Positions 42,900 through 55,380 of a stretch of DNA of 64,000 nucleotides are shown here, piece after piece. Position 1 is the stretch's first letter; every line of letters starts with the position of its first letter. The notes under the pieces were generated by a model. That model searched no databases and was not told the DNA's origin. It saw only the letters and a list, made by a program, of their open reading frames with translations. The position numbers were made by a program, and so were the translations under genes. This DNA comes from Bryopsis sp. KO-2023 (lineage: Eukaryota > Chlorophyta > Ulvophyceae > Bryopsidales > Bryopsidaceae): the NCBI GenBank assembly GCA_030272585.1, contig BSYQ01000007.1, positions 2,360,001 through 2,424,000 on the forward strand. The letters are read 5' to 3'.

Positions 42900-45800
42900 G
42901 CTCTTGCAAGAGTGAAGAGAAGGACCCACAGGGGTGGATACGTTTCAAAAGGGTACAAGGTCGAGCTTGGGTCGCTCACAAGGGTGAAGAGAAGGCGAAA
43001 AAGCTTTGTGGGTTTCGGGATCTTGTGGGATCTTAACCTAAGGAAAAAGAAGATCTTGACGGAAAAAGTGAACGAGGAAGAAGAACCAAACGAGGAAGAA
43101 GGCCTTGGTGGTGCAGAAGGAGTGAACGTTGAGGTTTCTGAGGCACAAGGAAGTGTTGGTGCTTTTTCTGAGGCTGGTCTTGTTGACGACGAAGGGGTGT
43201 TGAAGGAAGACTTTCTTGGCGGCTGGGACAACGAGGAAGTGAACGAGGTTGACGAGAAAGAGGTTGTGATGGTCGAGAGTGTTCCTGAAGAACGTGAAGC
43301 AAGACAAGAAGACAGAGCTGCTGGAGACGAGGTTACGAGGGCAGAGGTAGACGACGAAGTGGTTGCTGTCGTTAAAGAAGAAGAAGAGCAAGCAAGTGTT
43401 GACCCCACTGGAAGGGAGGTACAAGAAGGAAACCTCGTTGGCGTTACTGACCAAGGAGAAGCCGAGGTTGTCCAAGAGGAGGAAGAAGTGCTTGCGGAAG
43501 AAGTAAAAGAAGAAGACGAAGCAAGACGAGTGACCAAAGAAGAGGAGGAAGCCTTTGTTGAGCCAGAAGTTGTGGTTAAGGAAGAAGTCAAACAAGAAGA
43601 GGAAGAAGAGAGCAGTGTTGCTGCAGGGAACGGAGGAAATGGAGGCGCTACCAACGAGCCCTCGAGTTCCAGTTCCGACGAAGACAAACCTGAAGGGGAA
43701 AGAGACAAGAGGGAGACATCCTCTAGTTTCGAGGAAGAGCCTGTGCCCCCAGTACATCCACCACTGAACCCATTTGCCTTTGCTGCCAGTCTCCCCCAGA
43801 TTCCTCCAATTGTGCCACCTGGTCCAGTTGTTCCACCCGTTCCACCAAGACCTCCTGTTCCACCACCAGTTTGTCCACCGACTCCAGGCAGTGGCGGCGC
43901 CATGATACATCCAGCAGAAGGACTTCCTAATCGGTTGACTAACAGTCATTTACCCGCATTTACGGGTGCAGAGGCAGAAGATGTGGCCACCTGGTTACGT
44001 TCCTATGGGATCCTCGCTGAAGGCTCTGGCTGGAACGTACCCCCAGCAGTGCAGCCACACGAAGACGAGAGGATAGAGAGACTGGTCCGCTATACAACCA
44101 GGGAGGCTCGGTCATGGGTTGACAATTGGATATCCAGACATCCAGCCCTTGTGGAAGGAGTGCCAAACCCATTGAGGACGTGGCAGAAGTTGCAAACGGA
44201 CATGTTGGCCTGGTTTGGAGTTGCCCCAGCAACACCAGTAGCCCATACCTTGGAGCAAAGCCGGAAGGGTGATGAAACAGTGGACGAGTATACATCTGTG
44301 CCATCCCAAGGGCAACAGCAAGTGGAAGCGAACAGAGTACCAGGCAATCCAGCCGTGGCAGATGGGTCCTTACTTCGATCGAACAAGGATGGAGCTCAGG
44401 GGGAGTTGACACCCATACTTCATGCACCCACGGAGGATACTTTGGAAGGAGTCAGTGCCAGAGCCGGACAAGTTGAGAAGAGACAAGTGGACCCCAGTTC
44501 CACCCAGAAGGAAGTGACGGTCCCAGCAACCGAACTGATGGGAGAACTGCAGGAGCATGCAGCATTGGAGCCTGTTTTGGCAGAAGTGGGCGTTATGGAT
44601 CGGAGAGTAAATGGGCAAATTGACAGCCTAAGGAAGGAAATGCGTGATCACAAAATTGTGACGGATTTAAGACTTCGAGGAGTGGAGCAGCAAGTGAGAA
44701 TATCTGGGCGGCAGTATAGCGAACTCAGGAGGATGATCTCCGCCTTGACAGAAAGGGTAGCAGATATGCGACAATCGGAAGAACCCGAGCTGGCAGGGGT
44801 GAGCCATGGCATTACTGAAGACGCTGGAGCGAATGGAATACTTACCAATGGAGAAAGAGGCCGGGGAAGGAACAGAGGAAATGAATGGAGGAGAAGGAGT
44901 GGAAGGATAGACATGAGCAAAGTCACGTGTTGGCATTGCTTAGACCTTGGACATTACAGAAGAAATTGTCCCAACCGAATGCAGAGTTTCCAAGCAGAAC
45001 TGGAAGATCAGTTGATTATGGATTTCGAGCAGACCGACCCAGTGACAGCAGCCATGAAGGAACCAGAGGAAGTCATGGCATCAATCTTGTACTCTGCTAT
45101 GGATGTCGACAATGGAGCAATGGACAGTGCCCAAGGAAGCAATGGAGGGACTCCTGTGGATACGAGCCCAATACCCTCAGAACCGCAAGCAACTACTGCA
45201 GAAGATGTTGTAATGGAGGAACTGAAAGAGCAGCCAAACCTTGAATCAAAGAAAGAGCCAGAAGAGATTCCAAAGCGATTGCCGAAGCCAGAAGATGTGC
45301 CACAAGGATCCAAGCCAGTTGTGATGCCGCCATTGATGCATAGACCGATGCAAGTACCATCGCCCAGAAATACCATGGCAAAGAAGAAGAAGATGGTCAA
45401 GAAATCAACAGTGAAGCCACAGGAGAAGCGCATGTTTACTACAGCGGAAGCCAAGAAGCTTGTGGAAGGACTGACTGCAGAAGTATCGGTAGCAAACCTT
45501 TGTCAGCACCACCCGGAGTTGATCGACGCTTGGCTGAAGGCATTAAGGGTGCCCATGGCGAAAGTCCCAGCAGTTACCACCATGGCAGAAGTGGACAAGA
45601 CAAGCTCATATGCAGTCACTACAGCCACAGCCAAAGTGATGGAAACGAAAGTGCCAGGAGCAATCATTGACACCGGAGCGAGTGCATGCGTTATATCAGC
45701 AAAACTCCTAGCACAAACGGGGTTAACACATCTGATGGAGGCACCAAAGGGAAGGTACCGGGACTGCAATGGAGAGACTCGGCAGGCAGTAGGATACATC

Positions 45801-46573
45801 CCTGCCCTACCTATCGCCCTTGGGCAGAGCAAACAAATGGTACCGTGCCATGTGGTGGAGAACAGCCACTTCTCCTTGATCATTGGGACTCCGTGGCTAG
45901 GGGAAGCGGGGGCGGAAATCGACTACGGGCGCAAAAAGCTCACTCCGTACATGGCGGGACAACGCATGGGTGGCGTGCCGATCGAGTTCATCCACTCTGT
46001 AACGCCTGCAACTGCTGCAGTCGTCTCTGTCTACCAGACCCTCCGCCACATCGAAGAATCCAGTCCTGCACCAGCCCAACCACCCTCTTCTACCGGGGAA
46101 CTTTTGCAGCCAAACTCAAGGACGACTCATGATGGTCTGAACCAGCCCAACGCCGCCAGTCGACATCCACCGACCCTCCGGCTTACATACTACCAAGCAA
46201 GGGTGCTGCAAGAGTGCTACACCATGCGTCGGGAGAACGGGATGAGTGAGGCAGCAGCCTCACACCTCCACCAGCAAGAGATGGAGTTACTGGATGCAAG
46301 AAGAGGGCACCATTTGAAAATACAAAAAGAGAACGAAGGGAGTTTGGAGGAAACACTGCGAAGGGAAGGAAAACAGGGGAGAAGGAATGGTGTAACAGAG
46401 GAATACATGCGGAGGCGGGAGGCACTGAAACAACAAGAAAAGGAGGAGCTCAAAAAGCTTTTGGATTACTTCCGGGAGAGTGCACAAGCATGGAGACCGA
46501 AAGGAGTGCCTGCAGCAGGAGTGCCAGCAGCAACGGCCGCAACCGGAGGGAAAGGAGGGAGTGAGGTGATAAG
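42900..46573 (+). CDS. Plus-strand C gag-protease (interrupted near its end)
   Basis: Open from just after a TAA at 42897, with no early ATG. The 209-bp segment of C-minus is missing here, so the basic leader-encoded stretch is joined to the acidic region. Then come a Pro-rich stretch, a capsid-like region (LPAFTGAEAEDVATWLR), a CCHC knuckle (CWHCLDLGHYRRNC, near 44,930) and a protease (AIIDTGASACVI, near 45,660). Only the last eight or so codons lie beyond the C-minus insertion, at 55363-55384. The frame seems to run on to 46847, but that tail is antisense LTR sequence of the insert. Confidence 0.87.
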
Positions 46574-47181
46574 TGTAACCACAAATTGCGTCGCCTTGAC
46601 CGCTGGGGTCACCCCTGCAGCCGTACTTAACGGTTGTGGTGGCGTTTCTGCAGAACTGGAACGGCAGAAGTGGGGACAGCCCCTCTTGAACTTGATCACA
46701 CGGCCTTTGCAAGGCACTTTACTCAGGTCTCTTCTCAAAAGCTTTCTTACAACAATCAAAAAGGTCCACACTCGAACAAAACACAAGAACCTAACCCAGA
46801 AGATCCGCACCAAGAAGAAGTACAATACCCTAAGATCAGCCGTTTAAATAGGCTGCAGCCTGACTCACCCTTGTCCCATTGATCGCCTAGGATCCCACCT
46901 ACTGATTAAGACAACCTAACCCATCAAGCCTAACTGATCTTTCTAACCACCCTAAGTCCACTCCCTCAGTACCAATCCCTAGGACTGTCCAACCTAGTCA
47001 ACTCTGTAGCTGAACTGCTACCTCTAAACTGTGGCGGAACTGCCATGGCAGAACTGTCCCGGGGTGACTGCTAGCCCTACGTAATCCGTCTGGGACTGCC
47101 TCAAGCAGCATTCCCTCCCCTGATATCACTCTAGCCCTGGAGGTGACAAAATTGGTCGAGGCGACGTGGTTTGGGGTTACA
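46574..47181 (-). repeat. 3' LTR of C-minus copy 2 (608 bp)
   Basis: TGTAACC at the left, GGTTACA at the right. The minus-strand 3' end reads CAATTTGTGGTTACA. Confidence 0.87.
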
Positions 47182-48661
47182 GCTGTAACCACTCCCCTCC
47201 TCCCTTGACTTTTGTCCCCAAAAGTTAAACTCAACCTCCCCCACTGAACTTCTTCTGTCCCTGGTCTTTAGTTGTTAGCTAGTTGTTCCTAGAACTTTTC
47301 CAAAAAGTATCAACAAGAAAATCTTTCTCTTAACTGCCTGACTGGCTACTATGTCTGTAGACGTAGTGCTCAGAAACACAAAACAAGTGCCCATTGTTAC
47401 TGCAGATCCATTTTATTTTTAATTTCCACAGCAAAACTGTTCAAGGACATCAAAATGTAAACTAACAATGTTGTTCCTCAAACAGGTCCCCCCTTTTTTT
47501 TCTTTTTAATCACAGCCATCAGCTGTTCTTTAAACCCAGCAGGACTGTTCAAAGAGCACTCGAATGTAAACCAGTGGTGCTGCACTTCAATCAGTTCCCC
47601 CCCCTTTTTTTTTCCTCATAGCTAACAGCTGTTCTTTCACCCCTATAGGTCAAAGTGACCAGTTTGTCCTTGTTTGTCCCTTGTTTACCCCCCTTTTCTT
47701 CCCCAGGTCTCTATTGAGCTCAAAAAGTATCAAACGGAAAGTTCTTTTCTTTATCGACTGACTGAATACTATTCCTGCAGAAATAGTACCCAAGAACAAA
47801 ATAGAACCAAAAACAAAATAAAAACCCACCCACTGCTGCTGCAGAAATACAGCAATACCAAACATAACAACAATACAAAACAAAACAAAACCAGAAAATA
47901 CCATATTGTATTTCGCGATCCATCCGTACCACTAGTCAATCGGTCTCCGAATGGCATGGTCGTCCTTTCCTTAGTTGAACGCCTGGCTTCTGTAGAAGTT
48001 CTGCCACTTCATTTCTTTCTCCTCTCTCCGCTGTAAGCAAGGTGATGAGGTCCACTCCCAATCTCTCCCAAGCTCTCAACGGTATATGCTGCCGTAATGG
48101 ATGAAGTCCCTTAGGCGCTTTCTCTCTCTCATGCTGCCGTAGCGGATATAGTTCCTTAGGCGCTTTTTAACTCTCTCTGCAGTTATGGCACGTCTGCCAC
48201 ACTTGCTCTTCCTCTTTTGATATACAACTCTTGCTGCAGTGCAGCTGCTGCACTCCTCTGGCTCAATCCTCTCCCGCCGATGTGCGCATTCTGTCTGTGG
48301 ATATCTCGAACCACAGACTATCGTTGTTCCTCATTTGGCACCTGTCGCCATTCTCTTTCTCTGCTCAAGTACTTGAGTGGGTGAGCATCTCCTGCTACCC
48401 TTCAATATCGTCGACTTCTTCTGTGCACTTTCGCCTCAGCTTGTCTCCCAGCAGGCAAATCCTTTCTTTCCAAATATTTCATTTGATCCTTATCCATCCA
48501 TTGATCCACTTTTTCCCCCTTGATCTTTTGCAACAACAATGGTAGGCAAGAAATATGCAAAAACCTCACAAAATTCAAGTGTCCCCTACCACTGTTGAGT
48601 ACTTCCATTGGGACAACAATGGTTGCACCTTGTCAGCTCTGATCTGGGGTTCCATAGTAAA
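47182..48661 (-). other. C-minus copy 2: 3' region and integrase remnant
   Basis: Counterpart of 30501-31981. The integrase remnant (about 47936-48253) has extra changes, including a broken frame relative to copy 1. The AT-rich repeats are preserved. Confidence 0.6.
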
Positions 48662-50680
48662 TCATGGACGAAGCGCTGTGGAACCACTGACTATTGGATG
48701 GTCCAGCGGAACTGGAAGCCTTGTCAGTGCATCCGCATTTGCGTTACTCTTCCCAGCGCGGAACTCAATCGTGAAATCAAACTCTTGTAGGCGGAGTGCC
48801 CACCTCATCAGTTTCCCCGTCAGTTTGGTACCCGTCATCAACCATTGTAAGGCTCTTTGATCAGTCTGCAGCACAAATTCCGTTCCGTAGGTGTATGGCC
48901 GAAATAAGGTGCAAGCCCACACCACTGCTAGGCACTCCCCTTCCACTGCAGAATAATTCCTCTCAGCAGGATTGAGTCTTTTGCTGGCATAAGCCACCAC
49001 ATGCTCTCTCCCTTGCTCATCCTTTTGACAGAGTACTGCCCCCACAGCCTGGCTGCTCCAGTCTGTTTGCAGAATGTATGGTAGGTGTGGCTGTGGTGGA
49101 GCCAGGACTGGTTGATCGGTAATGCTTTTCTTCAGCCTCTCAAATGCTTGTTGGTGGCGTTCCCTCCATTCAAATGGCACATCCTTCTTCAACAACTCCG
49201 TCAGAGGTGCAGCGATCCTTGCATAGTCGCGCACAAATCTCCTGTAGTAAGAAGTTAGGCCAAGGAAGGACCGGAGTCCAGACACATCCGTCGGTGGCAC
49301 CTGCATTTCCACCGTCGCCACTTTCTTTGGATTCATTTTTATCTCCCCTTTGCCCACAACATGGCCCAAGTATAGCAGCTCTTCAAACCCAAAATCCGAT
49401 TTGCTTGGGCTGATCCGTAAGTTGGCTTCCTTCAACCGCTGCAGCACTTCTGCCAAAAGCTCCTGATGTTTCTCCCACGTATCTGCATAGATGACGATAT
49501 CATCCAGGTACACAATGACTCCCTTCCACAGCATAGGTCCCAATACTTCGTTCATCATCCTTTGGAACGTTGCTGGAGCGTTACTGAGTCCAAAAGGCAT
49601 CACCACAAACTCGTAGAGTCCCTCTTGGGTGATGAAGGCCGTCTTTTCTGCTGCAGCAGGACTCATGCGAACCTGCCAGTATCCCGATCGCAGATCCAGG
49701 GCCGAGAAGAACTTCGCCTCCGAAAACTGGTTGATGGCATCCTCTATCCGTGGAAGAGGGAAGCTATCCCGGGTCGTGATCTTGTTTAGCTTGCGGTAGT
49801 CCACACAAAATCGCACGGCTCCATCCGGCTTTGGCACTAGAACAATCGGTGAGGCCCACGGGGATTTCGACTTCCGGACCACTCCATCCAAGAGCATCTT
49901 CGCCACTTCTGACTTCACCACTTGGTTCTCGGCGAAGCTGAAGCGGTAGGGATTTTGCCTGATAGGGAGGTGATCACCGGTTGGGATCTCATGGTATAGG
50001 ACGTTGGTTTGGCCCACTTGATCCGAGGACCAAGCACAGGCGTCCGGATATTCTTCGAGCAAGTCCAGTAACTCCTTCCGTTGTTGTGGGGTAAGGTGGG
50101 AGCTGATTTTAAGGTTCTCTAGTTTTTCTCTAAGTGACACCTGTTCTTTTTCTTTTTCCTTCTCTGTGGCAAACGTTTTATTTTCTACCTCCGAAGTCCC
50201 TAGGGGAGCAACCCCTGCCCAAATTTGGTTTTCCTGCAGCTGAACTGCTGCCTGTTCAGTCCCTTGTAACCCCAAACTCTCTTCCCCTTTTTCTTTTCTT
50301 TTTCCATTTCCTGTTCTTTTCCCTTTCCCTTCTTTTTCTCTTGTATTTCTTTTTCCTTCTTCTTCCCTTTCTTCCCTTTCTTTTATCTCTTGTCTCATCA
50401 GAATTTCTGCCTCCACTTTTCTGCTGTGACTCAAACACTGTCTGGCCCAAGAGTCTGGCCACCGCCGATTCGCTCGTTCTATTTCTTGCCCTTGGCGTTT
50501 CATTCTCCATTCCTGCTCCTTGATCCGCCTCCCTGATCGACGCCATTGCTCTTTCCGTCCCCCACGTTTGCCTCGTCTCCTCCTTTTTCTTTTTCTTTTC
50601 TTTTGTCTTTCTGGACCGACCCACTTCCGCCACCCCTCCAGGTGTCGACGAAGGAGGACGTCGGTGGCCGGCCCACTCAA
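48662..50680 (-). CDS. C-minus copy 2 pol: RT and RNase H
   Basis: 672 residues, same organisation as copy 1 (YLDD 391-394, no integrase). A segment at about 48,891-49,223 carries the sequence of the plus-strand C pol (RDYARIAAPL, EWRERHQQAFERLKK, SSQAVGAV), while the rest is C-minus type. Read by -1 frameshift from gag across GATTTTTGA. Confidence 0.9.
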   Translation of the reverse strand: MSGPATDVLLRRHLEGWRKWVGPERQKKRKRKRRRRGKRGGRKEQWRRSGRRIKEQEWRMKRQGQEIERANRRWPDSWARQCLSHSRKVEAEILMRQEIKEREEREEEGKRNTREKEGKGKRTGNGKRKEKGEESLGLQGTEQAAVQLQENQIWAGVAPLGTSEVENKTFATEKEKEKEQVSLREKLENLKISSHLTPQQRKELLDLLEEYPDACAWSSDQVGQTNVLYHEIPTGDHLPIRQNPYRFSFAENQVVKSEVAKMLLDGVVRKSKSPWASPIVLVPKPDGAVRFCVDYRKLNKITTRDSFPLPRIEDAINQFSEAKFFSALDLRSGYWQVRMSPAAAEKTAFITQEGLYEFVVMPFGLSNAPATFQRMMNEVLGPMLWKGVIVYLDDIVIYADTWEKHQELLAEVLQRLKEANLRISPSKSDFGFEELLYLGHVVGKGEIKMNPKKVATVEMQVPPTDVSGLRSFLGLTSYYRRFVRDYARIAAPLTELLKKDVPFEWRERHQQAFERLKKSITDQPVLAPPQPHLPYILQTDWSSQAVGAVLCQKDEQGREHVVAYASKRLNPAERNYSAVEGECLAVVWACTLFRPYTYGTEFVLQTDQRALQWLMTGTKLTGKLMRWALRLQEFDFTIEFRAGKSNANADALTRLPVPLDHPIVSGSTALRP

Positions 50681-53600
50681 AAATCCGACGTTGTGTAGCT
50701 CACCACCCGAGGTGGCTCACTCCCTCCTTTCTCTCCGGTTGCGGCCGCTGCTGGAGGCACTCCTGTTGCAGCCCCTCCTGTTGGCCTCCATGATTGTGCA
50801 GTTTCCCGGAAGTGTTCCAATAGCTTTTTGAGCTCCTCGTTTTCTTGTTGTTTCAGTGCCTCCCGCCTCCGCATGTATTCCTCTGTTACACCATTCCTTC
50901 TCCCCTGTTTTCCTTCCCTTCGCAGTGTTTCCTCCAAACTCCCTTCGTTCTCTTTTTGTATTTTCAAATGGTGCCCTCTTCTTGCATCCAGTAACTCCAT
51001 CTCTTGCTGGTGGAGGTGTGAGGCTGCTGCCTCACTCATTCCGTTCTCCCGACGCATGGTGTAGCACTCTTGCAGCACCCTTGCTTGGTAGTATGTAAGC
51101 CGGAGGGTCGGTGGATGTCGACTGGCGGCGGTGGGCTGGTTCAGGCCATCATGAATTGTCCTTGAGTTCGGCTGCAAAAGTTCCCCGGTAGAAGAGGGTG
51201 GTTGGGCTGGTGCAGGACTGGGCTCTTCGATGTGGCGGAGGGTCTGGTAGACAGAGACGACTGCAGCGGTTGCAGGCGTTACAGAGTGGATGAACTCGAT
51301 CGGCACGCCATCCATGCGCTGTCCTGCCATGTATGGAGTGAGCTTTTTGAGCCCGTAGTCGATTTCCGCCCCCGTTTTCGCTAGCCACGGAGTCCCAATG
51401 ATCAAGGAGAAGTGGCTGTTCTCCACCACATGGCACGGTACCCTTTGCTTGCATTGTCCAAGGCCAATGGGTAGGGCGGGGATGTACCCTACTGCCTGCC
51501 GAGTCTGTCCATTGCAGTCGCGGTAACGCCCTCTTGGTTCCTCCATAAGGTGTGCTAACCCCGTTTGTGTTAGGAGTTTTTTGGATATCACACAGGCACT
51601 CGCTCCGGTGTCAATGATTGCTCCTGGCACTTTAGTTTCCATCACTTTGGCTGTGGCTGTTGTGACTGCAAATGTGCTTGTCCTGTCCACTCCTGCCATG
51701 GTGGTAACTGCCGGGACTTTTGCCTTGGGCACCCTCAATGCTTTCAGCCAAGCATCAATCAGCTCCGGATGATGTTGACAGAGTTTGGCCATGGAAACTT
51801 CCGCCGTCAGTCCTTCCACAAACTTCTTGGCCTCCGCCTTAGTAAACATGCGCTTCTTCTTTGGCTCCATTGTTGATTTCTTGACCATCTTCTTTTTCTT
51901 TGCCATGGTATTTCTCGGCGATGGTACTTGCATCGGTCTATGCATCACTAGCGGCATCACAACTGGTTTGGATCCTTGTGGCACATCTTCTGGCTTCGGC
52001 ACATCCTCTGGTTTCGGCACATCTTCTAGTTCAGGCAGTTGCTTTGGAATCTCTTTTGGCTCTTTCTTTGTTTCAGGGTCTGGCTCTTCTTTCGGTTCCT
52101 CCATTTCAACATCTTCTGCAGTGGTTGGTTGCGGATCTGAGGGTATTGGACTGGTATCCATCGGAGTCCCTCCATTGCTTCCTTCGACACTGTCCATTGC
52201 TCCGTTATCGACATCCATAGCAGAGTACAAGATTGATGCCAGAACTTCCTCTGGTTCCTCCATGGCTGCTGTCACTGGGTCGGTCTGCTCGAAATCCATA
52301 ATAAACTCATCGTCAAGTTCTGCTTGGAAGCTCTGCACCCGGTTGGGACAATTTCTTCTGTAATGTCCAAGGCGTAAGCAATGCCAACACGTGACTTCGC
52401 TCATGTTTATCCGTCCACTCCTTCTCCTCCATTCACTTCCTCTGTGGTTTCCCCGGCCTCTTTCCCCATTGGTAGGTATTCGATCCACTCCAGTGTCTCC
52501 AGTAATGCCATGGCTCACCCCTGCCAGCTCGGGTTCTTCCGATTGTCGCATATCTGCTACCCTTTCTGTCAAGGCGGAGATCATCCTCCTGAGTTCGCTA
52601 TACTGCCGCCCAGATATTCTCACTTGCTGCTCCACTCCTCGAAGTCTTGAATCCGTCACAATTTTGTGATCACGCATTTCCTTCCTTAGGCTGTCAATTT
52701 GCCCATTTACTCTCCGATCCATAACGCCCACTTCTGCCAAAACAGGCTCCAATGCTGCATGCTCCTGCAGTTCTCCCATCAGTTCGGTTGCTGGGACCGT
52801 CACTTCCTTCTGGGTGGAACTGGGGTCCACTTGTCTCTTCTCAACTTGTCCGGCTCTGGCACTGACTCCTTCCAAAGTATCCTCCGTGGGTGCATGAAGT
52901 ATAGGTGTCAACTCCCCCTGAGCTCCATCCTTGTTCGATCGAAGTAAGGACCCATCTGCCACGGCTGGATTGCCTGGTACTCTGTTCGCTTCCACTTGCT
53001 GTTGCCCTTGGGATGGCACAGATGTATACTCGTCCACTGTTTCATCACCCTTCCGGCTTTGCTCCAAGGTATGGGCTACTGGTGTTGCTGGGGCAACTCC
53101 AAACCAGGCCAGCATGTCCGTTTGCAACTTCTGCCACGTCCTCAATGGGTTTGGCACTCCTTCCACAAGGGCTGGATGTCTGGATATCCAATTGTCAACC
53201 CATGACCGAGCCTCCCTGGTTGTATAGCGGACCAGTCTCTCTATCCTCTCGTCTTCGTGTGGCTGCACTGCTGGGGGTACGTTCCAGCCAGAGCCTTCAG
53301 CGAGGATCCCATAGGAACGTAACCAGGTGGCCACATCTTCTGCCTCTGCACCCGTAAATGCGGGTAAATGACTGTTAGTCAACCGATTAGGAAGTCCTTC
53401 TGCTGGATGTATCATGGCGCCGCCACTGCCTGGAGTCGGTGGACAAACTGGTGGTGGAACAGGAGGTCTTGGTGGAACGGGTGGAACAACTGGACCAGGT
53501 GGCACAATTGGAGGAATCTGGGGGAGACTGGCAGCAAAGGCAAATGGGTTCAGTGGTGGATGTACTGGGGGCACAGGCTCTTCCTCGAAACTAGAGGATG

Positions 53601-54274
53601 TCTCCCTCTTGTCTCTTTCCCCTTCAGGTTTGTCTTCGTCGGAACTGGAACTCGAGGGCTCGTTGGTAGCGCCTCCATTTCCTCCGTTCCCTGCAACAAC
53701 ACTGCTCTCTTCTTCCTCTTCTTGTTTGACTTCTTCCTTAACCACAACTTCCGGCTCAACAAAGGCTTCCTCCTCTTCTTTGGTCACTCGTCTTGCTTCG
53801 TCTTCTTCTTTTACTTCTTCCGCAAGCACTTCTTCCTCCTCTTGGACAACCTCGGCTTCTCCTTGGTCAGTAACGCCAACGAGGTTTCCTTCTTGTACCT
53901 CCCTTCCAGTGGGGTCAACACTTGCTTGCTCTTCTTCTTCTTTAACGACAGCAACCACTTCGTCGTCTACCTCTGCCCTCGTAACCTCGTCTCCAGCAGC
54001 TCTGTCTTCTTGTCTTGCTTCACGTTCTTCAGGAACACTCTCGACCATCACAACCTCTTTCTCGTCAACCTCGTTCACTTCCTCGTTGTCCCAGCCGCCA
54101 AGAAAGTCTTCCTTCAACACCCCTTCGTCGTCAACAAGACCAGCCTCAGAAAAAGCACCAACACTTCCTTGTGCCTCAGAAACCTCAACGTTCACTCCTT
54201 CTGCACCACCAAGGCCTTCTTCCTCGTTTGGTTCTTCTTCCTCGTTCACTTTTTCCGTCAAGATCTTCTTTTTC
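50677..54274 (-). CDS. C-minus copy 2 gag-protease
   Basis: Protein identical to copy 1 over the main open frame (1,194 residues from the TTG at 54261). Acidic N-terminus, Pro-rich stretch, capsid-like region, CCHC knuckle, DTGAS protease and basic C-terminus appear in the same order. The 209-bp GT-AG segment at 54275-54483 separates it from the upstream open sequence. Confidence 0.87.
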
Positions 54275-54742
54275 CTTCAGCGCCGCCACAGATCTGAGTG
54301 GCAAGTCTCCCTTCTGGTCGTGATCCTTCTCTTTTACCCTCTGTTCTCCTCCAAACCTCGGATAAGTACTGCCCTTGCTTCTTTTTCCACCTTATGCAGT
54401 TCGTCACTCTTTCTTGTATTTGTTCTCGACCTTGCTGCAGCCCAAACAAGACAAAAGCGACCCAACAGCAGTTCTGACCTAACCTTAGGTTAAGATCCCA
54501 CAAGATCCCGAAACCCACAAAGCTTTTTCGCCTTCTCTTCACCCTTGTGAGCGACCCAAGCTCGACCTTGTACCCTTTTGAAACGTATCCACCCCTGTGG
54601 GTCCTTCTCTTCACTCTTGCAAGAGCTTACTCCGCTTCTTTTCTCACTCTCAGGTCTTGCTCGTCCAGACTGCCCACTTATAACGACTGCAAGAGCCGTA
54701 GTGCACGTCTGCTACAGCACAGCTAAAAAGTGTGCGCGCCTG

Positions 54743-54755
54743 GGCTCCGAAACCA
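54743..54755 (-). other. Primer-binding site of C-minus copy 2
   Basis: TGGTTTCGGAGCC on the minus strand, next to the 5' LTR. Confidence 0.75.
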
Positions 54756-55356
54756 ACAAATTGCGTCGCCTTGACCGCTGGGGTCACCCCTGCAGCCGTA
54801 CTTAACGGTTGTGGTGGCGTTTCTGCAGAACTGGAACGGCAGAAGTGGGGACAGCCCCTCTTGAACTTGATCACACGGCCTTTGCAAGGCACTTTACTCA
54901 GGTCTCTTCTCAAAAGCTTTCTTACAACAATCAAAAAGGTCCACACTCGAACAAAACACAAGAACCTAACCCAGAAGATCCGCACCAAGAAGAAGTACAA
55001 TACCCTAAGATCAGCCGTTTAAATAGGCTGCAGCCTGACTCACCCTTGTCCCATTGATCGCCTAGGATCCCACCTACTGATTAAGACAACCTAACCCATC
55101 AAGCCTAACTGATCTTTCTAACCACCCTAAGTCCACTCCCTCAGTACCAATCCCTAGGACTGTCCAACCTAGTCAACTCTGTAGCTGAACTGCTACCTCT
55201 AAACTGTGGCGGAACTGCCATGGCAGAACTGTCCCGGGGTGACTGCTAGCCCTACGTAATCCGTCTGGGACTGCCTCAAGCAGCATTCCCTCCCCTGATA
55301 TCACTCTAGCCCTGGAGGTGACAAAATTGGTCGAGGCGACGTGGTTTGGGGTTACA
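54756..55356 (-). repeat. 5' LTR of C-minus copy 2 (601 bp)
   Basis: Outer end TGTAACC (minus strand), inner end CAATTTGT without GGTTACA. Confidence 0.86.
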
Positions 55357-55380
55357 GATAAGCTATACCACTTCGGATTT

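Larger units (their letters stand above)
46574..55356 (-). mobile_element. C-minus copy 2, inserted in plus-strand C gag
   Basis: 8,783 bp with ends TGTAACC and GGTTACA, flanked by GATAAG at 46568-46573 and 55357-55362. LTRs are 46574-47181 and 54756-55356; the primer site is at 54743-54755. Nearly identical to copy 1 except for a few single-base changes and a patch in RNase H. Confidence 0.9.

Noticed and set aside
44648-46847. C gag frame running on to 46847 (1,311 codons)
   Set aside because: The tail after 46573 is antisense LTR sequence of the inserted C-minus element; the true gag end is at 55384.
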